Shown: in pieces, positions 44,099 through 53,977 of the stretch | How the letters are laid out: each line of letters begins with the position of its first letter | Numbering within the stretch: position 1 is the first letter of the stretch | Assembly (NCBI RefSeq): GCF_007164725.1 | Contig: NZ_AP019697.1 | Coordinates: forward strand, 850,001-914,000 | Length of the DNA: 64,000 nucleotides | DNA from: Dialister hominis | GTDB lineage: Bacteria > Bacillota > Negativicutes > Veillonellales > Dialisteraceae | Reading direction: 5' to 3' | Notes under the pieces: generated by a model | Database searches by the model: none | Told to the model about the DNA's origin: nothing | What the model saw: only the letters and a program-made list of their open reading frames with translations | Program-made: the position numbers and the translations under genes

Positions 44099-45409
44099 AT
44101 GGATTCACTATTTGATCTAGACCAGAATGACCACATGAAATTTGCACCTCTTGCAGAGAGAATGCGGCCTAAGAAGTTGTCCGATGTCGTAGGACAGGAG
44201 CTTGCTGTCGGCCCAAATTCATTTCTAGCTAAGATGATTCAAAAGGACATGGTTCCTTCCATTCTGCTATTTGGGCCTCCCGGCTGCGGAAAGACCACGA
44301 TTGCTACTGTCATTGCCAATATAACTAAAAGCAAGTTTGTGAAATTGAATGCGACTGCCAGCGGCATAAAGGAAATCAGGGATTTGGCCAAAAGCGCGAA
44401 GGATGAGCTTCAGTTTTATCAGAGACGCACTATTGTTTTTGTTGATGAAATTCATCGTTTCAATAAAGGACAGCAGGATATTCTGCTGCCATATGTTGAG
44501 GATGGAACATTTATATTAATCGGCGCAACGACCGAAAATCCTTATTTTGAGATCAATGCACCGCTTTTATCAAGATTAAGGCTGATCCGCTTAAAAGCAC
44601 TGGATGAGGAAAGCATTGTTGAAATACTTGAACGGGCACTCAATGACAGGGAGCGGGGACTTGGAAAACATGGCTACCATGTTTCGAGGCCCGTATTGAA
44701 AATGGTAGCTTCCTATGCTTCAGGGGATTCACGCGCAGCGCTCAACTTATTAGAGCAGGCAACGGCACTTCTTGAGGACAATGGAACGCTTACAGAAAAG
44801 GAACTCAAGGAGCTGGCGGGCGAAAAGATACTCAACTATGATAAAAACGGGGATTATCATTATGATGTTGTCTCAGCCTTTATAAAAAGCATGCGCGGCA
44901 GTGATCCGGATGCTGCACTCCATTATCTGGCCAGAATGATCAACAGCGGGGAGAAACCCTCATTCATTTCAAGAAGAATCATCATCTGTGCTGCTGAAGA
45001 TGTCGGCCTGGCTGATCCCAATGCATTGACCGTTGCAGTGGAAGCTGCAAAAGCGGCTGAATTTGTTGGATTTCCAGAGGCACAGATTCCTTTGGCAGAA
45101 GCTGTCTTATACATATGTCTTGCACCTAAGAGCAACAGCGCTGTTATGGGGATCATGGCAGCTTCCGCAGAGGCGGGGAAACGGTCCGACTGGTCAATTC
45201 CTGATTACCTGAGAGATGCTCATTATGCGGGCGCCGCGAAATTAGGTCATGGCAATGGATATTTATATCCACATGATTTTGGCGGATGGGTGGAGCAGGA
45301 ATATATGCCAAGTGAACTTAAGGGGCATGTTTATTATTCACCGGGAAAGAACGGTATGGAGTCTTCGCTTGAAAGCAGATGGAATAATTTTAGACGGAAA
45401 AACAAATAA
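44099..45409 (+). CDS. rarA: Replication-associated recombination protein RarA (MgsA)
   Basis: 436 residues. The AAA+ core has Walker A GPPGCGKTT (about residues 59-67), Walker B IVFVDEIHRFNKGQQD, sensor 1 LIGATTENPYFEINAPLLSR, and the C-terminal MgsA tetramerisation domain (about 260-425, with KSMRGSDPDAALHYLARM). It works at stalled replication forks. Length is normal. Confidence 0.95.
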   Translation: MDSLFDLDQNDHMKFAPLAERMRPKKLSDVVGQELAVGPNSFLAKMIQKDMVPSILLFGPPGCGKTTIATVIANITKSKFVKLNATASGIKEIRDLAKSAKDELQFYQRRTIVFVDEIHRFNKGQQDILLPYVEDGTFILIGATTENPYFEINAPLLSRLRLIRLKALDEESIVEILERALNDRERGLGKHGYHVSRPVLKMVASYASGDSRAALNLLEQATALLEDNGTLTEKELKELAGEKILNYDKNGDYHYDVVSAFIKSMRGSDPDAALHYLARMINSGEKPSFISRRIIICAAEDVGLADPNALTVAVEAAKAAEFVGFPEAQIPLAEAVLYICLAPKSNSAVMGIMAASAEAGKRSDWSIPDYLRDAHYAGAAKLGHGNGYLYPHDFGGWVEQEYMPSELKGHVYYSPGKNGMESSLESRWNNFRRKNK

Positions 45410-45434
45410 TGATTAGGAGCGGATTTTTTCTATT

Positions 45435-47930
45435 ATGCGAAATAAAACTCAGAAAAAGAAAGATGTACAGTTAAAACAGAATAATAGAAATTATGAGATA
45501 ACCGGAATTATAATGCTTCTTTTTGGTGTCTTTTCTTTTGTGAGCCTGGCCAACTACAATACGGGAATTCTCGGGAGCTGGGCAAATAATGGACTCCATT
45601 TCTTATTTGGCATGGGAGCTTTTTTGTCTGTTCTGGTTATCATATTCATGGGTGGTTATTATGTTTTAACAGCAAAGCCATTTCATTCAAACCGCTATTT
45701 TTACTACTTTGGAGTTTTGTTTTGCTTATGTTTGTCGCTGATTCATCATTTCTTTGTGCCAATAGGAGAGGAATTTGGTATTTCGAATCTCCTTGAGTAT
45801 GGCGGTGCCATTGGCTCTGCCATTTCCTGGGCACTTCATATCTCGGTCGGGGAAATGGGTACGTCTATCATTCTTGTCGGAGCCATAGTGATTGATATTT
45901 TACTCCTGACACATTGGTCGGTATCCAATGGAGCCAGGAAGGTGGGCGTGAAAGCACAAAAAATAGGCTTAAAAACAGAGCAGAAACTGGAAGATGCTGC
46001 ATCTTACTGGAAGCAGAAAAGGGCACAGATCAATGCAGAGAAATCTGCTGCCAGACTGGAACCATTGGAAGAAAGCAGGGGTGAATTCATTTACAAGAAG
46101 TCAGGAAATGAAACACCGGATGATGAAGAAAAGAGCGCAGATTTTTCAGCTAAAGATGATGAGCCGATACCAGACGATATTGCAGAACTGCTTAATTCCG
46201 AAGAAAGTAGTTCACCCGTACAGGCCGAACAAAATGGTCCTGATTTGAAGCCTATAGATGAAGAAAATATGCCTTTTGAGGCAACTCGAATAGAGCCTGT
46301 AGAAACAGAAAAGGAAGCTGAAGAAGTGTCCGCAGGACAAGAAGGTCAGGAATCTGAAGCTGCGGAGAATCAAAAACCAAATGGCGGCCTGCATGCCGAT
46401 GAGCATCTTCCTGATAAGTCCAAAGTCATCAGCAGTTCTGATCAAAAGAATACAGATGAACCGGCTGCTCAGGAATATGTGTTCCCGCCGCTGTCACTGC
46501 TGCATACGGATGGTCCGGTGCATGCCAAACAGGATGATATCCAGCATAAGGCCAAAATCATTGAATCTACGCTGGCAAGCTTTGGCGTGGGTGCAAAAGT
46601 AATCAATGCCAGTGTCGGGCCGACTGTCACAAGATTTGAACTCAAACCCGAAATCGGTGTAAGAGTCAGCAAGATCGAAGGTTTGTCAAATGAACTTGCT
46701 ATGGCACTTGCAGCCACACATATCCGCATCGAGGCACCAATTCCAGGTAAATCAGCAGTTGGAATAGAGATACCAAACAGCAAAATTATTCCTGTACCTC
46801 TCAGGGATGTTCTTGCAAGTGATGAATTCCAAAAGGGGAAGGGACATATTCTGGTTGCCTTAGGGAAGGATATCACGGGAAAACCAGTTGTTACTGATTT
46901 ATCAAAAATGCCGCATTTGTTGATTGCAGGTTCTACAGGGAGCGGCAAGAGCGTATGCATTAATTCCATCATCACAAGTATTATTTATAAGAGCAAGCCA
47001 AGCGACGTGAAATTAATGCTGATCGATCCAAAGGTCGTTGAGCTCAGTGTCTATAATGGAATTCCGCACCTTCGTACGGAAGTTGTCACGGATATGAAGA
47101 AAGCACAGGGAACGCTGAATTGGGCTGTGCGTGAAATGGAATCAAGGTATCAGCTTTTTGCCGGCTGTAAAGTCAGGAATATTGAAGGTTATAATAATCT
47201 GAATCCTGATAAGAAGATGCCTTATATTCTGATCATAGTCGATGAATTTGCCGATTTGATGAACGTAGCGGCCAAAGAAGTTGAAGTCCTGATCCAGAGA
47301 CTTACACAAAAGGCAAGAGCAGCCGGAATCCATCTGATACTTGCGACACAGCGCCCGTCTGCTGATGTCATTACAGGGGTTATCAAGTCTAATATCCCAA
47401 GCAGAATTTCCTTTATGGTGGAATCCAATCTGAACTCCAGAATCATCCTTGATGAAGGGGGCGCTGAATCGTTACTTGGAAAGGGTGATATGCTGTTTAA
47501 GCGCGCAGGCGCGCTCAACCTTGTAAGAATCCAGGGCGCTTTTATTCCCGATGAAGAAGTTGAGAACGTTGTCAATTATGTGAAGAACGAGTGCCTGAAG
47601 CAGGAATCTGAGCCTGTAAAGTATGAACCGATTGATTTGTCCATTCCTGAAAAATCTTCGAATGAGGCGAATGCGGAAGATATGATGGATGATCTGCTGC
47701 AAGAGGCTTCCGAATGGGTTTTAGACACCAAACGTGCATCCGTATCTGCTCTTCAGAGAAGATTCCGTATCGGATACACGCGTGCGGGCCGGCTTATGGA
47801 CTCCATGGAGAAAATGGGAATCGTTGGACCTGCGGAAGGTGCCAAGCCGCGTGAAATCCTGATGACTAAAGATAAAGTATCTGAAATGTTTATGAATATG
47901 GAAAATTCTAAGGAAGAAGAACAACAATAG
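45435..47930 (+). CDS. ftsK: DNA translocase FtsK/SpoIIIE
   Basis: 831 residues. Four or five membrane helices lie in the first 165 residues. An acidic linker rich in Glu/Asp/Pro (about 190-340) follows, then the RecA-like motor with Walker A G499-S-T-G-S-G-K-S506 and Walker B ILIIVDEFADLM. The DNA-orienting gamma winged helix (about 760-825, VSALQRRFRIGYTRAGRLMDSM) is at the end. It pumps chromosome DNA through the septum during division. Confidence 0.96.
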   Translation: MRNKTQKKKDVQLKQNNRNYEITGIIMLLFGVFSFVSLANYNTGILGSWANNGLHFLFGMGAFLSVLVIIFMGGYYVLTAKPFHSNRYFYYFGVLFCLCLSLIHHFFVPIGEEFGISNLLEYGGAIGSAISWALHISVGEMGTSIILVGAIVIDILLLTHWSVSNGARKVGVKAQKIGLKTEQKLEDAASYWKQKRAQINAEKSAARLEPLEESRGEFIYKKSGNETPDDEEKSADFSAKDDEPIPDDIAELLNSEESSSPVQAEQNGPDLKPIDEENMPFEATRIEPVETEKEAEEVSAGQEGQESEAAENQKPNGGLHADEHLPDKSKVISSSDQKNTDEPAAQEYVFPPLSLLHTDGPVHAKQDDIQHKAKIIESTLASFGVGAKVINASVGPTVTRFELKPEIGVRVSKIEGLSNELAMALAATHIRIEAPIPGKSAVGIEIPNSKIIPVPLRDVLASDEFQKGKGHILVALGKDITGKPVVTDLSKMPHLLIAGSTGSGKSVCINSIITSIIYKSKPSDVKLMLIDPKVVELSVYNGIPHLRTEVVTDMKKAQGTLNWAVREMESRYQLFAGCKVRNIEGYNNLNPDKKMPYILIIVDEFADLMNVAAKEVEVLIQRLTQKARAAGIHLILATQRPSADVITGVIKSNIPSRISFMVESNLNSRIILDEGGAESLLGKGDMLFKRAGALNLVRIQGAFIPDEEVENVVNYVKNECLKQESEPVKYEPIDLSIPEKSSNEANAEDMMDDLLQEASEWVLDTKRASVSALQRRFRIGYTRAGRLMDSMEKMGIVGPAEGAKPREILMTKDKVSEMFMNMENSKEEEQQ

Positions 47931-47977
47931 CTCTATTGCTGCGGATTGCTATTAGTAATTAGCTGCTGGAGATGGTA

Positions 47978-47986
47978 TGATATAAT
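47978..47986 (+). promoter_or_regulatory. Extended -10 promoter before the solute-binding-like gene
   Basis: TGA followed by a perfect TATAAT (47981-47986), about 27 bases before the gene; the -35 is poor (TTAGCT at 47959-47964). Confidence 0.55.
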
Positions 47987-48012
47987 TCTTATTGGGAATC
48001 GGGGTGAAAAAT

Positions 48013-49053
48013 ATGAAGCGTCTGCTTTCCGTTATCCTGTTTCTGATACTTGCGGGGGCGGCATATCTGGGCATTTTCCAATATGCAAAAAATCAGGAAA
48101 ACCTGAAAAAACAGAGATCTGATACCACGGAAAAAGTCGTAGTATATACCGATTTGCAGTCAGGAATGCTGGAACCGCTGAATGCGCCTTTCTATAAGGA
48201 AACCGGAATGAAACTGGATATCGTATATTTGACCTCGAATCAGATGGTGCAGGGATCTTCAGATTCTGATAAAATACCCGATGTCTATATCACATCCCAG
48301 GATTCTCTGGTCAAATTGAAAGATAATAAAATGTTAGAGCCATATTTTTCATCACGCACAGATACAGCTTTGAATGTTTTTCGTGATGATGATTCATACT
48401 GGACAGGCATCTGGATAGATCCGGTTATATTTGCAGTCAATAAGGATTTCTTTTTAAAGCATCCTGCATTCAGCTATACCTGGACAGAGGTGCTTACCAG
48501 GAAATCAGTTCAGTTATCAATGACAGATTTCATTGCTGCAGATATGGCTGAAGACCTGCTTATGTGCATGGCAGAACATTTCGGTATCAATGAAACCTTC
48601 CAGCTTTTATACCAGGCACAGGGGCATGTAGTTCAGTACGGCAAGTATCTGTCTACTCCTTCAAGAATGGCTGCCATGGGAAAATGCGATATCGGTATCT
48701 CGGGGCTTAATGAAACGCTTCGTACAAGAAATGAGAACATGCCCGTTACTATTATTTATCCGGAAGATGGTTCTCCATGGTATCTTTATGGAGCAGGTCT
48801 TTCAAAAAGCAGCCTGAATCCGGACCGGGGCAGACAATTCATAGAATGGCTGCTTAATCCGGAAGGATACAAGAAGATAATGGAACAGAATCAATATTAT
48901 TATGTTTATGTTAATGATGAAGATATGAAGCCGGACGTTATTGGCGGAGATCTTCGCTTCTGGGATTTGAAAAAGATGTATTTTGATGAAGGGAAAAAGG
49001 ATTTGCTCAACCAATGGGCTGACAAAATTCGTTTTGGAGGAACAAATAATTGA
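48013..49053 (+). CDS. Membrane-anchored extracellular solute-binding-like protein (type 2 fold)
   Basis: 346 residues from the ATG at 48013, seven bases after GGGGTG. The N-terminal helix (about 5-22) lacks a lipobox cysteine, so it may be an uncleaved anchor or a plain signal. The rest resembles iron/polyamine-type ABC binding proteins: KVVVYTDLQSGMLEPL, PDVYITSQDSLVKL, TGIWIDPVIFAVNKDFF, and the C-terminal GRQFIEWLLNPEGYKKIM. No permease or ATPase gene is near, so it may be an orphan receptor. It has its own promoter and overlaps rimO by 4 bases. Confidence 0.75.
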   Translation: MKRLLSVILFLILAGAAYLGIFQYAKNQENLKKQRSDTTEKVVVYTDLQSGMLEPLNAPFYKETGMKLDIVYLTSNQMVQGSSDSDKIPDVYITSQDSLVKLKDNKMLEPYFSSRTDTALNVFRDDDSYWTGIWIDPVIFAVNKDFFLKHPAFSYTWTEVLTRKSVQLSMTDFIAADMAEDLLMCMAEHFGINETFQLLYQAQGHVVQYGKYLSTPSRMAAMGKCDIGISGLNETLRTRNENMPVTIIYPEDGSPWYLYGAGLSKSSLNPDRGRQFIEWLLNPEGYKKIMEQNQYYYVYVNDEDMKPDVIGGDLRFWDLKKMYFDEGKKDLLNQWADKIRFGGTNN

Positions 49054-50396
49054 CAGTTAAAACTTTAGGAGTTGTAAGCTTAGGCTGCTCTAAGAATCTC
49101 GTTGATACGGAAATGATGGTAGGCATTCTTGAAAAAGATGGCTACAAAATGGTAGATGATCTGGATGATGCACAAGTCATTTTTGTAAATACTTGTACGT
49201 TTATTGATGCAGCCAAAGAAGAATCCATACAGACGATTTTGCAGGCAGCTGAATATAAGAAGTCGGGCATTTGCGAAAAATTGGTTGTGGCAGGCTGTCT
49301 TGCACAGCAATACAAGAAGAGCCTCAGCGCTGAACTGCCGGAAGTGGATATTTTCATCGGAACCGAATCATGGCAGCTTATTTCCGAAGCATTGAAGGAA
49401 TCCTATGCTGAGCAAGGGGAAAATGTTTTCAAGTTCAACATGAAACCCTGCAATAATGAAGAATCAATGCCAAGAGAAATATTGACGCCAAAATATTCTG
49501 CTTATGTGAAAATTGCAGAAGGATGCAGCAACGGATGCACATTCTGCTATATCCCGTATGTTCGCGGACCGATGAGAAGCCGTCCCGTTGCATCTATTGT
49601 GCATGAAGTCAGAAGACTGGCTGCCGATGGCGTGAGAGAGTTCAATTTAATAGCACAGGACTTAAGCTGCTACGGAAGAGATTTGAGTGAACCGGCAAGT
49701 CTTGCCAAGCTTCTAAAAGAGCTTGTAAGGATTGAAGGCGTAAAAAGGATAAGACTTTTCTACCTTTACCCGACTTATTTTGATGATGAACTTTTGCAGA
49801 TCATTCTGACTGAACCCAAAATCTGCAAATATGTTGATATTCCATTGCAGCATATTAGCAATAATGTGCTGAAACGTATGAACCGCAAGGACTCAACGGA
49901 AAGTATCAGGGAGTTGTTGTCAAAGATACGTTCATCTTCTCCACGCATGACAGTCAGAACTACTTTGATGGTCGGCTTCCCTGGAGAAACAGATCAGGAT
50001 TTCCAAGAACTTTGCGATTTCATCAAGGAAGTAAAATTTGATGATATGGGTGCTTTCATGTTCTCACCGCAGGAAGGTACACCGGCTGCAGGAATGGCAG
50101 ACCAGATTCCTGAAGAGGTTAAGGAATCCCGCTATCATGAATTAATGTCTATCCAGGCCGGCATTTCTGAAGAAAATAATGAAAATCTGATAGGCACTGA
50201 AACGGAAGTCCTTGTCGAGGAACTTATTGATACCGGTGACGGGAATATCCAGGCAAAAGGACGTGCATCTTTCCAGGCTCCGGAAGTTGATGGAAATGTG
50301 TATATCGATCAGCCGGATGACCTTCAGCCCGGTGATTTTGTAAATGTAAAAATTGTTGATGGCTATGCATACGATTTAATTGGCGAAAAGATCTAA
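49050..50396 (+). CDS. rimO: Ribosomal protein S12 methylthiotransferase RimO
   Basis: 448 residues, TTG start at 49050 nine bases after TTTTGGAGG and overlapping the previous stop. The UPF0004 domain has three Cys for one Fe-S cluster (SLGCSKN, VNTCTF, VAGCLAQQY). The radical SAM core has C159-x3-C163-x2-C166 in GCSNGCTFCYIPYVRGPMRS, and a TRAM domain closes the protein. It adds a methylthio group to Asp of ribosomal protein S12. The GCSNGCTFC context and gene order with cinA and recA favour RimO over MiaB. Confidence 0.94.
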   Translation: MTVKTLGVVSLGCSKNLVDTEMMVGILEKDGYKMVDDLDDAQVIFVNTCTFIDAAKEESIQTILQAAEYKKSGICEKLVVAGCLAQQYKKSLSAELPEVDIFIGTESWQLISEALKESYAEQGENVFKFNMKPCNNEESMPREILTPKYSAYVKIAEGCSNGCTFCYIPYVRGPMRSRPVASIVHEVRRLAADGVREFNLIAQDLSCYGRDLSEPASLAKLLKELVRIEGVKRIRLFYLYPTYFDDELLQIILTEPKICKYVDIPLQHISNNVLKRMNRKDSTESIRELLSKIRSSSPRMTVRTTLMVGFPGETDQDFQELCDFIKEVKFDDMGAFMFSPQEGTPAAGMADQIPEEVKESRYHELMSIQAGISEENNENLIGTETEVLVEELIDTGDGNIQAKGRASFQAPEVDGNVYIDQPDDLQPGDFVNVKIVDGYAYDLIGEKI

Positions 50397-50416
50397 TGAC
50401 CTTCTGAGAGGGAATC

Positions 50417-51688
50417 ATGATAACTGAAATCATAACCACAGGCACTGAGCTGCTTTTGGGAGAGATTGTTAACGAGAATGCGCAGTGGCTTGCATCTTTT
50501 ATGAATGAACATGGTTATACTGTGGCATATTTGACCACAGCAGGGGATAACCCGAAACGTTTGGAAGAGACTTTCAAGACTGCTCTGGCAAGAGCGGATA
50601 TTGTTATCACTTCAGGCGGACTGGGCTCAACTATGGGAGATATTACAAAGAAAGCCGGAGCTGACGCATTGGGGATTCCATTCATGCTAAATGCTGACGA
50701 ATCCATTCGGCTGAAGTCATATTATGAACAGAAGAAGCGTAAATATCTTCCGTCTTTAGAAAGGCAGGCCTGGTTTGCCAAAGGGGCTGTTTTACTGAAA
50801 AACGAGTATGGTTCCGCTTCCGGATCAGTAACAGAATGCAATGGCAAATTGCTGATTCATCTGCCCGGACCTCCATTTGAAATGAAAATGATGGCGCAGA
50901 ATCAGATGATGCCATTCCTTGAGGAAAAATTCGGGAATCAGGGCGTGATTCGTTCTGCTGAACTGCCGGTCAAAGGATTATCGGAAGCTGAAATAGAAAC
51001 AAGGATCAGCCATTTATTAAAAGCCCAGAATAATCCTACAATCGCGCTCCTGGCAAGACCGGGATATATTCTGGTCAGGGTGACTGGAAAGGGATGCAGT
51101 GCAGATGATACCTATCATCTGATGGAACCGGTCATAAAGCAGATAGGAGAATTGCTGCCTGTCTCAAGTTATCATATAGAAAAGAATGCAAGGGAAGATT
51201 TAGTCAAGGAAATCCAAAACAATAAGCTGACTATAAGTGCCGCAGAATCTTGCACAGGCGGATTGATTGGGAAACTTCTCACGGATCTGCCCGGCAGTTC
51301 TGATTATTTCAAAGGCAGTGCGGTGACGTACTGGAATGAAGCGAAAGAAAATGTACTGCATGTCGATCCTGAAGTGCTTGAAAAATACACGGCAGTCAGT
51401 GAAAATGTGGCAAAAGAGATGGCAGAAGGGGCACGCAGACTTTATAAGAGTGACATATCCGTTTCTACTACAGGTTATGCCGGACCAGGCTCCGGAGAAA
51501 GGGGAGAACCGGCCGGGCTTGTTTATATCGGGGTTTCAGGGCCAATCGGGACTGTAGTTTACGAAGAACATTTCATGGGTTCACGTAAAGGCGTCCGTTA
51601 TGCCGCTGCAGAAACGGCTTTCTATTATGCTATGAAATACATTAAGAAGTTAGTGCAGGAAGAGAGGGAAAAAGATGGCAACAGATAG
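50417..51688 (+). CDS. cinA: CinA, competence/damage-inducible protein
   Basis: 423 residues. The N-terminal MoaB-like domain (about 1-170, [31 protein letters not shown]) is followed by a linker and the C-terminal nicotinamide-nucleotide amidase domain (about 260-415, [27 protein letters not shown]). It hydrolyses NMN and related damaged nucleotides. Its end overlaps recA by 14 bases, so recA is at least partly read from this operon. Confidence 0.94.
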   Translation: MITEIITTGTELLLGEIVNENAQWLASFMNEHGYTVAYLTTAGDNPKRLEETFKTALARADIVITSGGLGSTMGDITKKAGADALGIPFMLNADESIRLKSYYEQKKRKYLPSLERQAWFAKGAVLLKNEYGSASGSVTECNGKLLIHLPGPPFEMKMMAQNQMMPFLEEKFGNQGVIRSAELPVKGLSEAEIETRISHLLKAQNNPTIALLARPGYILVRVTGKGCSADDTYHLMEPVIKQIGELLPVSSYHIEKNAREDLVKEIQNNKLTISAAESCTGGLIGKLLTDLPGSSDYFKGSAVTYWNEAKENVLHVDPEVLEKYTAVSENVAKEMAEGARRLYKSDISVSTTGYAGPGSGERGEPAGLVYIGVSGPIGTVVYEEHFMGSRKGVRYAAAETAFYYAMKYIKKLVQEEREKDGNR

Positions 51689-52730
51689 TAATGCAGAAAA
51701 GAGAAAAGCTCTTGATAATGCAATCCATCAGATTACTCGTGAATTTGGCGCCGGATCGATTATGCGTCTTGGCGATATGGGGAATAAATTAGATATTGAT
51801 GTTATTCCTACAGGTTCCTTAGCACTCGATATTGCTGTCGGTGTTGGCGGATATCCACGCGGCAGAGTGATTGAAATTTATGGTCCGGAATCTTCCGGTA
51901 AGACCACACTGGCCCTGCATGCAATTGCTGAAGCCCAGAAATTAGGCGGATTCGCTGCTTTTATTGATGCTGAACACGCATTGGACCCAATGTATGCTCA
52001 TCGGCTTGGCGTTGATACTAAGGATTTATTAATATCCCAGCCGGACAGTGGTGAACAGGCACTCAGCATTTGTGAATCTTTGGTCAGAAGCGGCGCTGTT
52101 GATATCGTAGTCATCGACTCCGTTGCGGCATTGGTTCCAAAACAGGAAATTGAAGGCGATATTGGCGATCAGTCTGTCGGCCTTCAGGCAAGACTGATGA
52201 GTAAAGCACTCAGAAAACTGACCGGCATCATAAGCAAATCCAAAACAATCGTCATTTTCATTAACCAGATTCGTGAAAAAGTCGGCGTTATGTTTGGCAA
52301 CCCGGAAACCACGACAGGCGGACGCGCACTTAAATTCTATGCATCCATGCGTATTGAAATAAGAAGAGCGGAAGCCATAAAGAATGGCACGGATGTTATC
52401 GGAAACAGGACAAGGGCAAAGGTTGTAAAGAACAAAGTGGCTCCTCCGTTTAAGGTGGCTGAATTTGATATCATGTATGGGGAAGGCATTTCTGTAGAAG
52501 GAACACTTCTTGATATTGCTGTAAATATGGATATTATCCAGAAGAGCGGAGCCTGGTATTCCTATAATGGAAGCAGAATCAGCCAGGGACGTGAAGCAGC
52601 CAAGACATACTTAAAAGAACATCCGGATGTTGCTGCTGAGATTGATAAAACCATCAGGGATACACTTGTCGTTGAGCCTGGCCATTTTGAAGATGGCGTA
52701 TTATCTGAACAAGATGAAGAGGACAAATAA
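51675..52730 (+). CDS. recA: Recombinase RecA
   Basis: 351 residues. Walker A GPESSGKT, Walker [15 protein letters not shown], loop L1 ([25 protein letters not shown]) and L2 ([16 protein letters not shown]) are intact. It forms ssDNA filaments for homologous recombination and the SOS signal. The acidic tail ends DEEDK. I see no LexA-type GAAC-N4-GTTC box just upstream, but the region is inside cinA and SOS control could be from further up. Confidence 0.98.
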   Translation: MATDSNAEKRKALDNAIHQITREFGAGSIMRLGDMGNKLDIDVIPTGSLALDIAVGVGGYPRGRVIEIYGPESSGKTTLALHAIAEAQKLGGFAAFIDAEHALDPMYAHRLGVDTKDLLISQPDSGEQALSICESLVRSGAVDIVVIDSVAALVPKQEIEGDIGDQSVGLQARLMSKALRKLTGIISKSKTIVIFINQIREKVGVMFGNPETTTGGRALKFYASMRIEIRRAEAIKNGTDVIGNRTRAKVVKNKVAPPFKVAEFDIMYGEGISVEGTLLDIAVNMDIIQKSGAWYSYNGSRISQGREAAKTYLKEHPDVAAEIDKTIRDTLVVEPGHFEDGVLSEQDEEDK

Positions 52731-53166
52731 GACTGCATATGAATCAGCAATTCATTTATTGAATTACAGACCCCAAAGTGAATATGAACTTAGAACCAAA
52801 CTGGCCCGCAAAGGATATGATCCTGATGAGATCGGCAAAGTCATGGATAAGTTAAAGCACTATGGGTATCTGAATGATTCTGAGCTCGCGGATGATTTGT
52901 TTGATTCATTCAGGAACAGAAAATGTTATGGGGACACCTATATTCATCAGAAGCTTAAGTCCAGAGGGCTCCATACCAATAAGCATTTAACGGCGGAGGA
53001 AGAAATAGATATTGCCGTTTCCTTACTGGAAGAAAAAGTTCGGATCAAACCGGAGTTATTAATTAATTACAGGAAGGCCGCCGCATTTCTTCTGAGGCGC
53101 GGACTCTCGCAAAGTGCAGTGATGACAGCTTTAAGAGAAGTAAGAACATTCGAATACGAAGATTAG
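52714..53166 (+). CDS. recX: Regulatory protein RecX
   Basis: 150 residues from the ATG at 52714, which lies inside the recA 3' end (17-base overlap); a longer open frame from 52627 would bury the gene in recA. Three RecX helical repeats are visible ([46 protein letters not shown], and a C-terminal repeat). It limits RecA filament growth. Translation is coupled to recA. Confidence 0.9.
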   Translation: MKRTNKTAYESAIHLLNYRPQSEYELRTKLARKGYDPDEIGKVMDKLKHYGYLNDSELADDLFDSFRNRKCYGDTYIHQKLKSRGLHTNKHLTAEEEIDIAVSLLEEKVRIKPELLINYRKAAAFLLRRGLSQSAVMTALREVRTFEYED

Positions 53167-53242
53167 TCTCTTATAGTACCTGCCACATTTACAAAGAGTC
53201 CCGTAATTTGGGACATTTCAGAAATTTCAAATTTGAATTGAT

Positions 53243-53273
53243 AAAGCCATGCTGAAGTTCAGCATGGCTTTTC
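53243..53273 (+). terminator. Rho-independent terminator after recX
   Basis: A perfect 13-bp stem AAAGCCATGCTGA / TCAGCATGGCTTT with an AGT loop is followed by a short T run. A smaller GTCCC / GGGAC hairpin at 53198-53214 lies before it. Confidence 0.88.
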
Positions 53274-53380
53274 ATGTTTGGTAAATAGATATGCGCGCAG
53301 GTTTCAACCATGATATTCGGGGAAAACCGTCCGTTGGCAGAATAGTTTTGATGGAATAAAAAAATAATCAGATAGTTTAC

Positions 53381-53417
53381 TTTGACCTATTGACTTTTTG
53401 ATTTATTGTTTTATAAT
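53381..53417 (+). promoter_or_regulatory. Promoter of ctsR operon with CtsR-like operator
   Basis: TTGACT (53390-53395), a 16-base spacer and TATAAT (53412-53417). TTTGACC at 53381-53387 is a perfect CtsR heptad (reverse GGTCAAA); the expected second heptad is only partly kept (TGACTTT at 53391-53397). Autoregulation by CtsR is likely but the site is degenerate. Confidence 0.65.
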
Positions 53418-53454
53418 ATAGAGAAGAATCAATGGAAGGGAGGGCTGGCAAGCA

Positions 53455-53958
53455 ATGAATAATTCAATGTTATCTGACAGGATTGAAAAGTTTATTTTGG
53501 AAATGCTGGGTAAACAGTCAACTGATGAAATTTTACTGAAAAGGAAAGATGTGGCAGATTTATTAGAATGTGCTCCTTCTCAAGTTACGTATGTAATTAA
53601 TACCAGATTTTCTCCCGATAATCGTTTTGTCGTGGAATCAAGGCGCGGAAGCGGAGGATATATCAAGATATCGTTAAGGGAAGATAATGCACCTTCACAT
53701 TCTAAGGATCAGGCTTCATCCAAGACCAGAAGCAGTACCAGCACAGGAGGGAAACAACGAACCAATGAAATTCATCCCAATAGTATTACAGAAATAGAGA
53801 ATGGATTAGACAGCTATTTCAGAATGCTCTTAGACTATGAAATTATCTCGTCCAGAGAATACAGATTAATTTGTACACTAACTCATACAATGCTGGAGTA
53901 TTGTCCTGAAAGCCACCGTCGTGAGGCGGCCAAGACAATGATTCATAGAATTGAATAG
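53455..53958 (+). CDS. ctsR: Transcriptional repressor CtsR
   Basis: 167 residues. The DNA-binding winged helix keeps ADLLECAPSQVTYVINTRF and the glycine-rich wing ESRRGSGGYIKI that reads the operator. The C-terminal domain (about 110-165) contains the SSREYRLI region. CtsR represses clp genes and is inactivated by heat or by the McsA/McsB pair. A Ser/Thr-rich linker of about 25 residues between the domains is longer than usual. The ribosome site AAGGGAGGG is strong. Confidence 0.94.
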   Translation: MNNSMLSDRIEKFILEMLGKQSTDEILLKRKDVADLLECAPSQVTYVINTRFSPDNRFVVESRRGSGGYIKISLREDNAPSHSKDQASSKTRSSTSTGGKQRTNEIHPNSITEIENGLDSYFRMLLDYEIISSREYRLICTLTHTMLEYCPESHRREAAKTMIHRIE

Positions 53959-53977
53959 GTCACGAAAGGAGAATAAA

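Noticed and set aside
45994-46445. Extra small frames in the ftsK linker region as separate genes
   Set aside because: They overlap the acidic linker of ftsK, lack ribosome sites and arise from the biased repeat-like composition.
51640-51675. LexA-type SOS box in front of recA
   Set aside because: No GAAC-N4-GTTC pattern was seen in the bases before recA, and the region is inside cinA.
53198-53214. GTCCC / GGGAC hairpin after recX as the operon terminator
   Set aside because: The stem is only 5 bp with no T run; the stronger hairpin at 53243-53273 is the better terminator.
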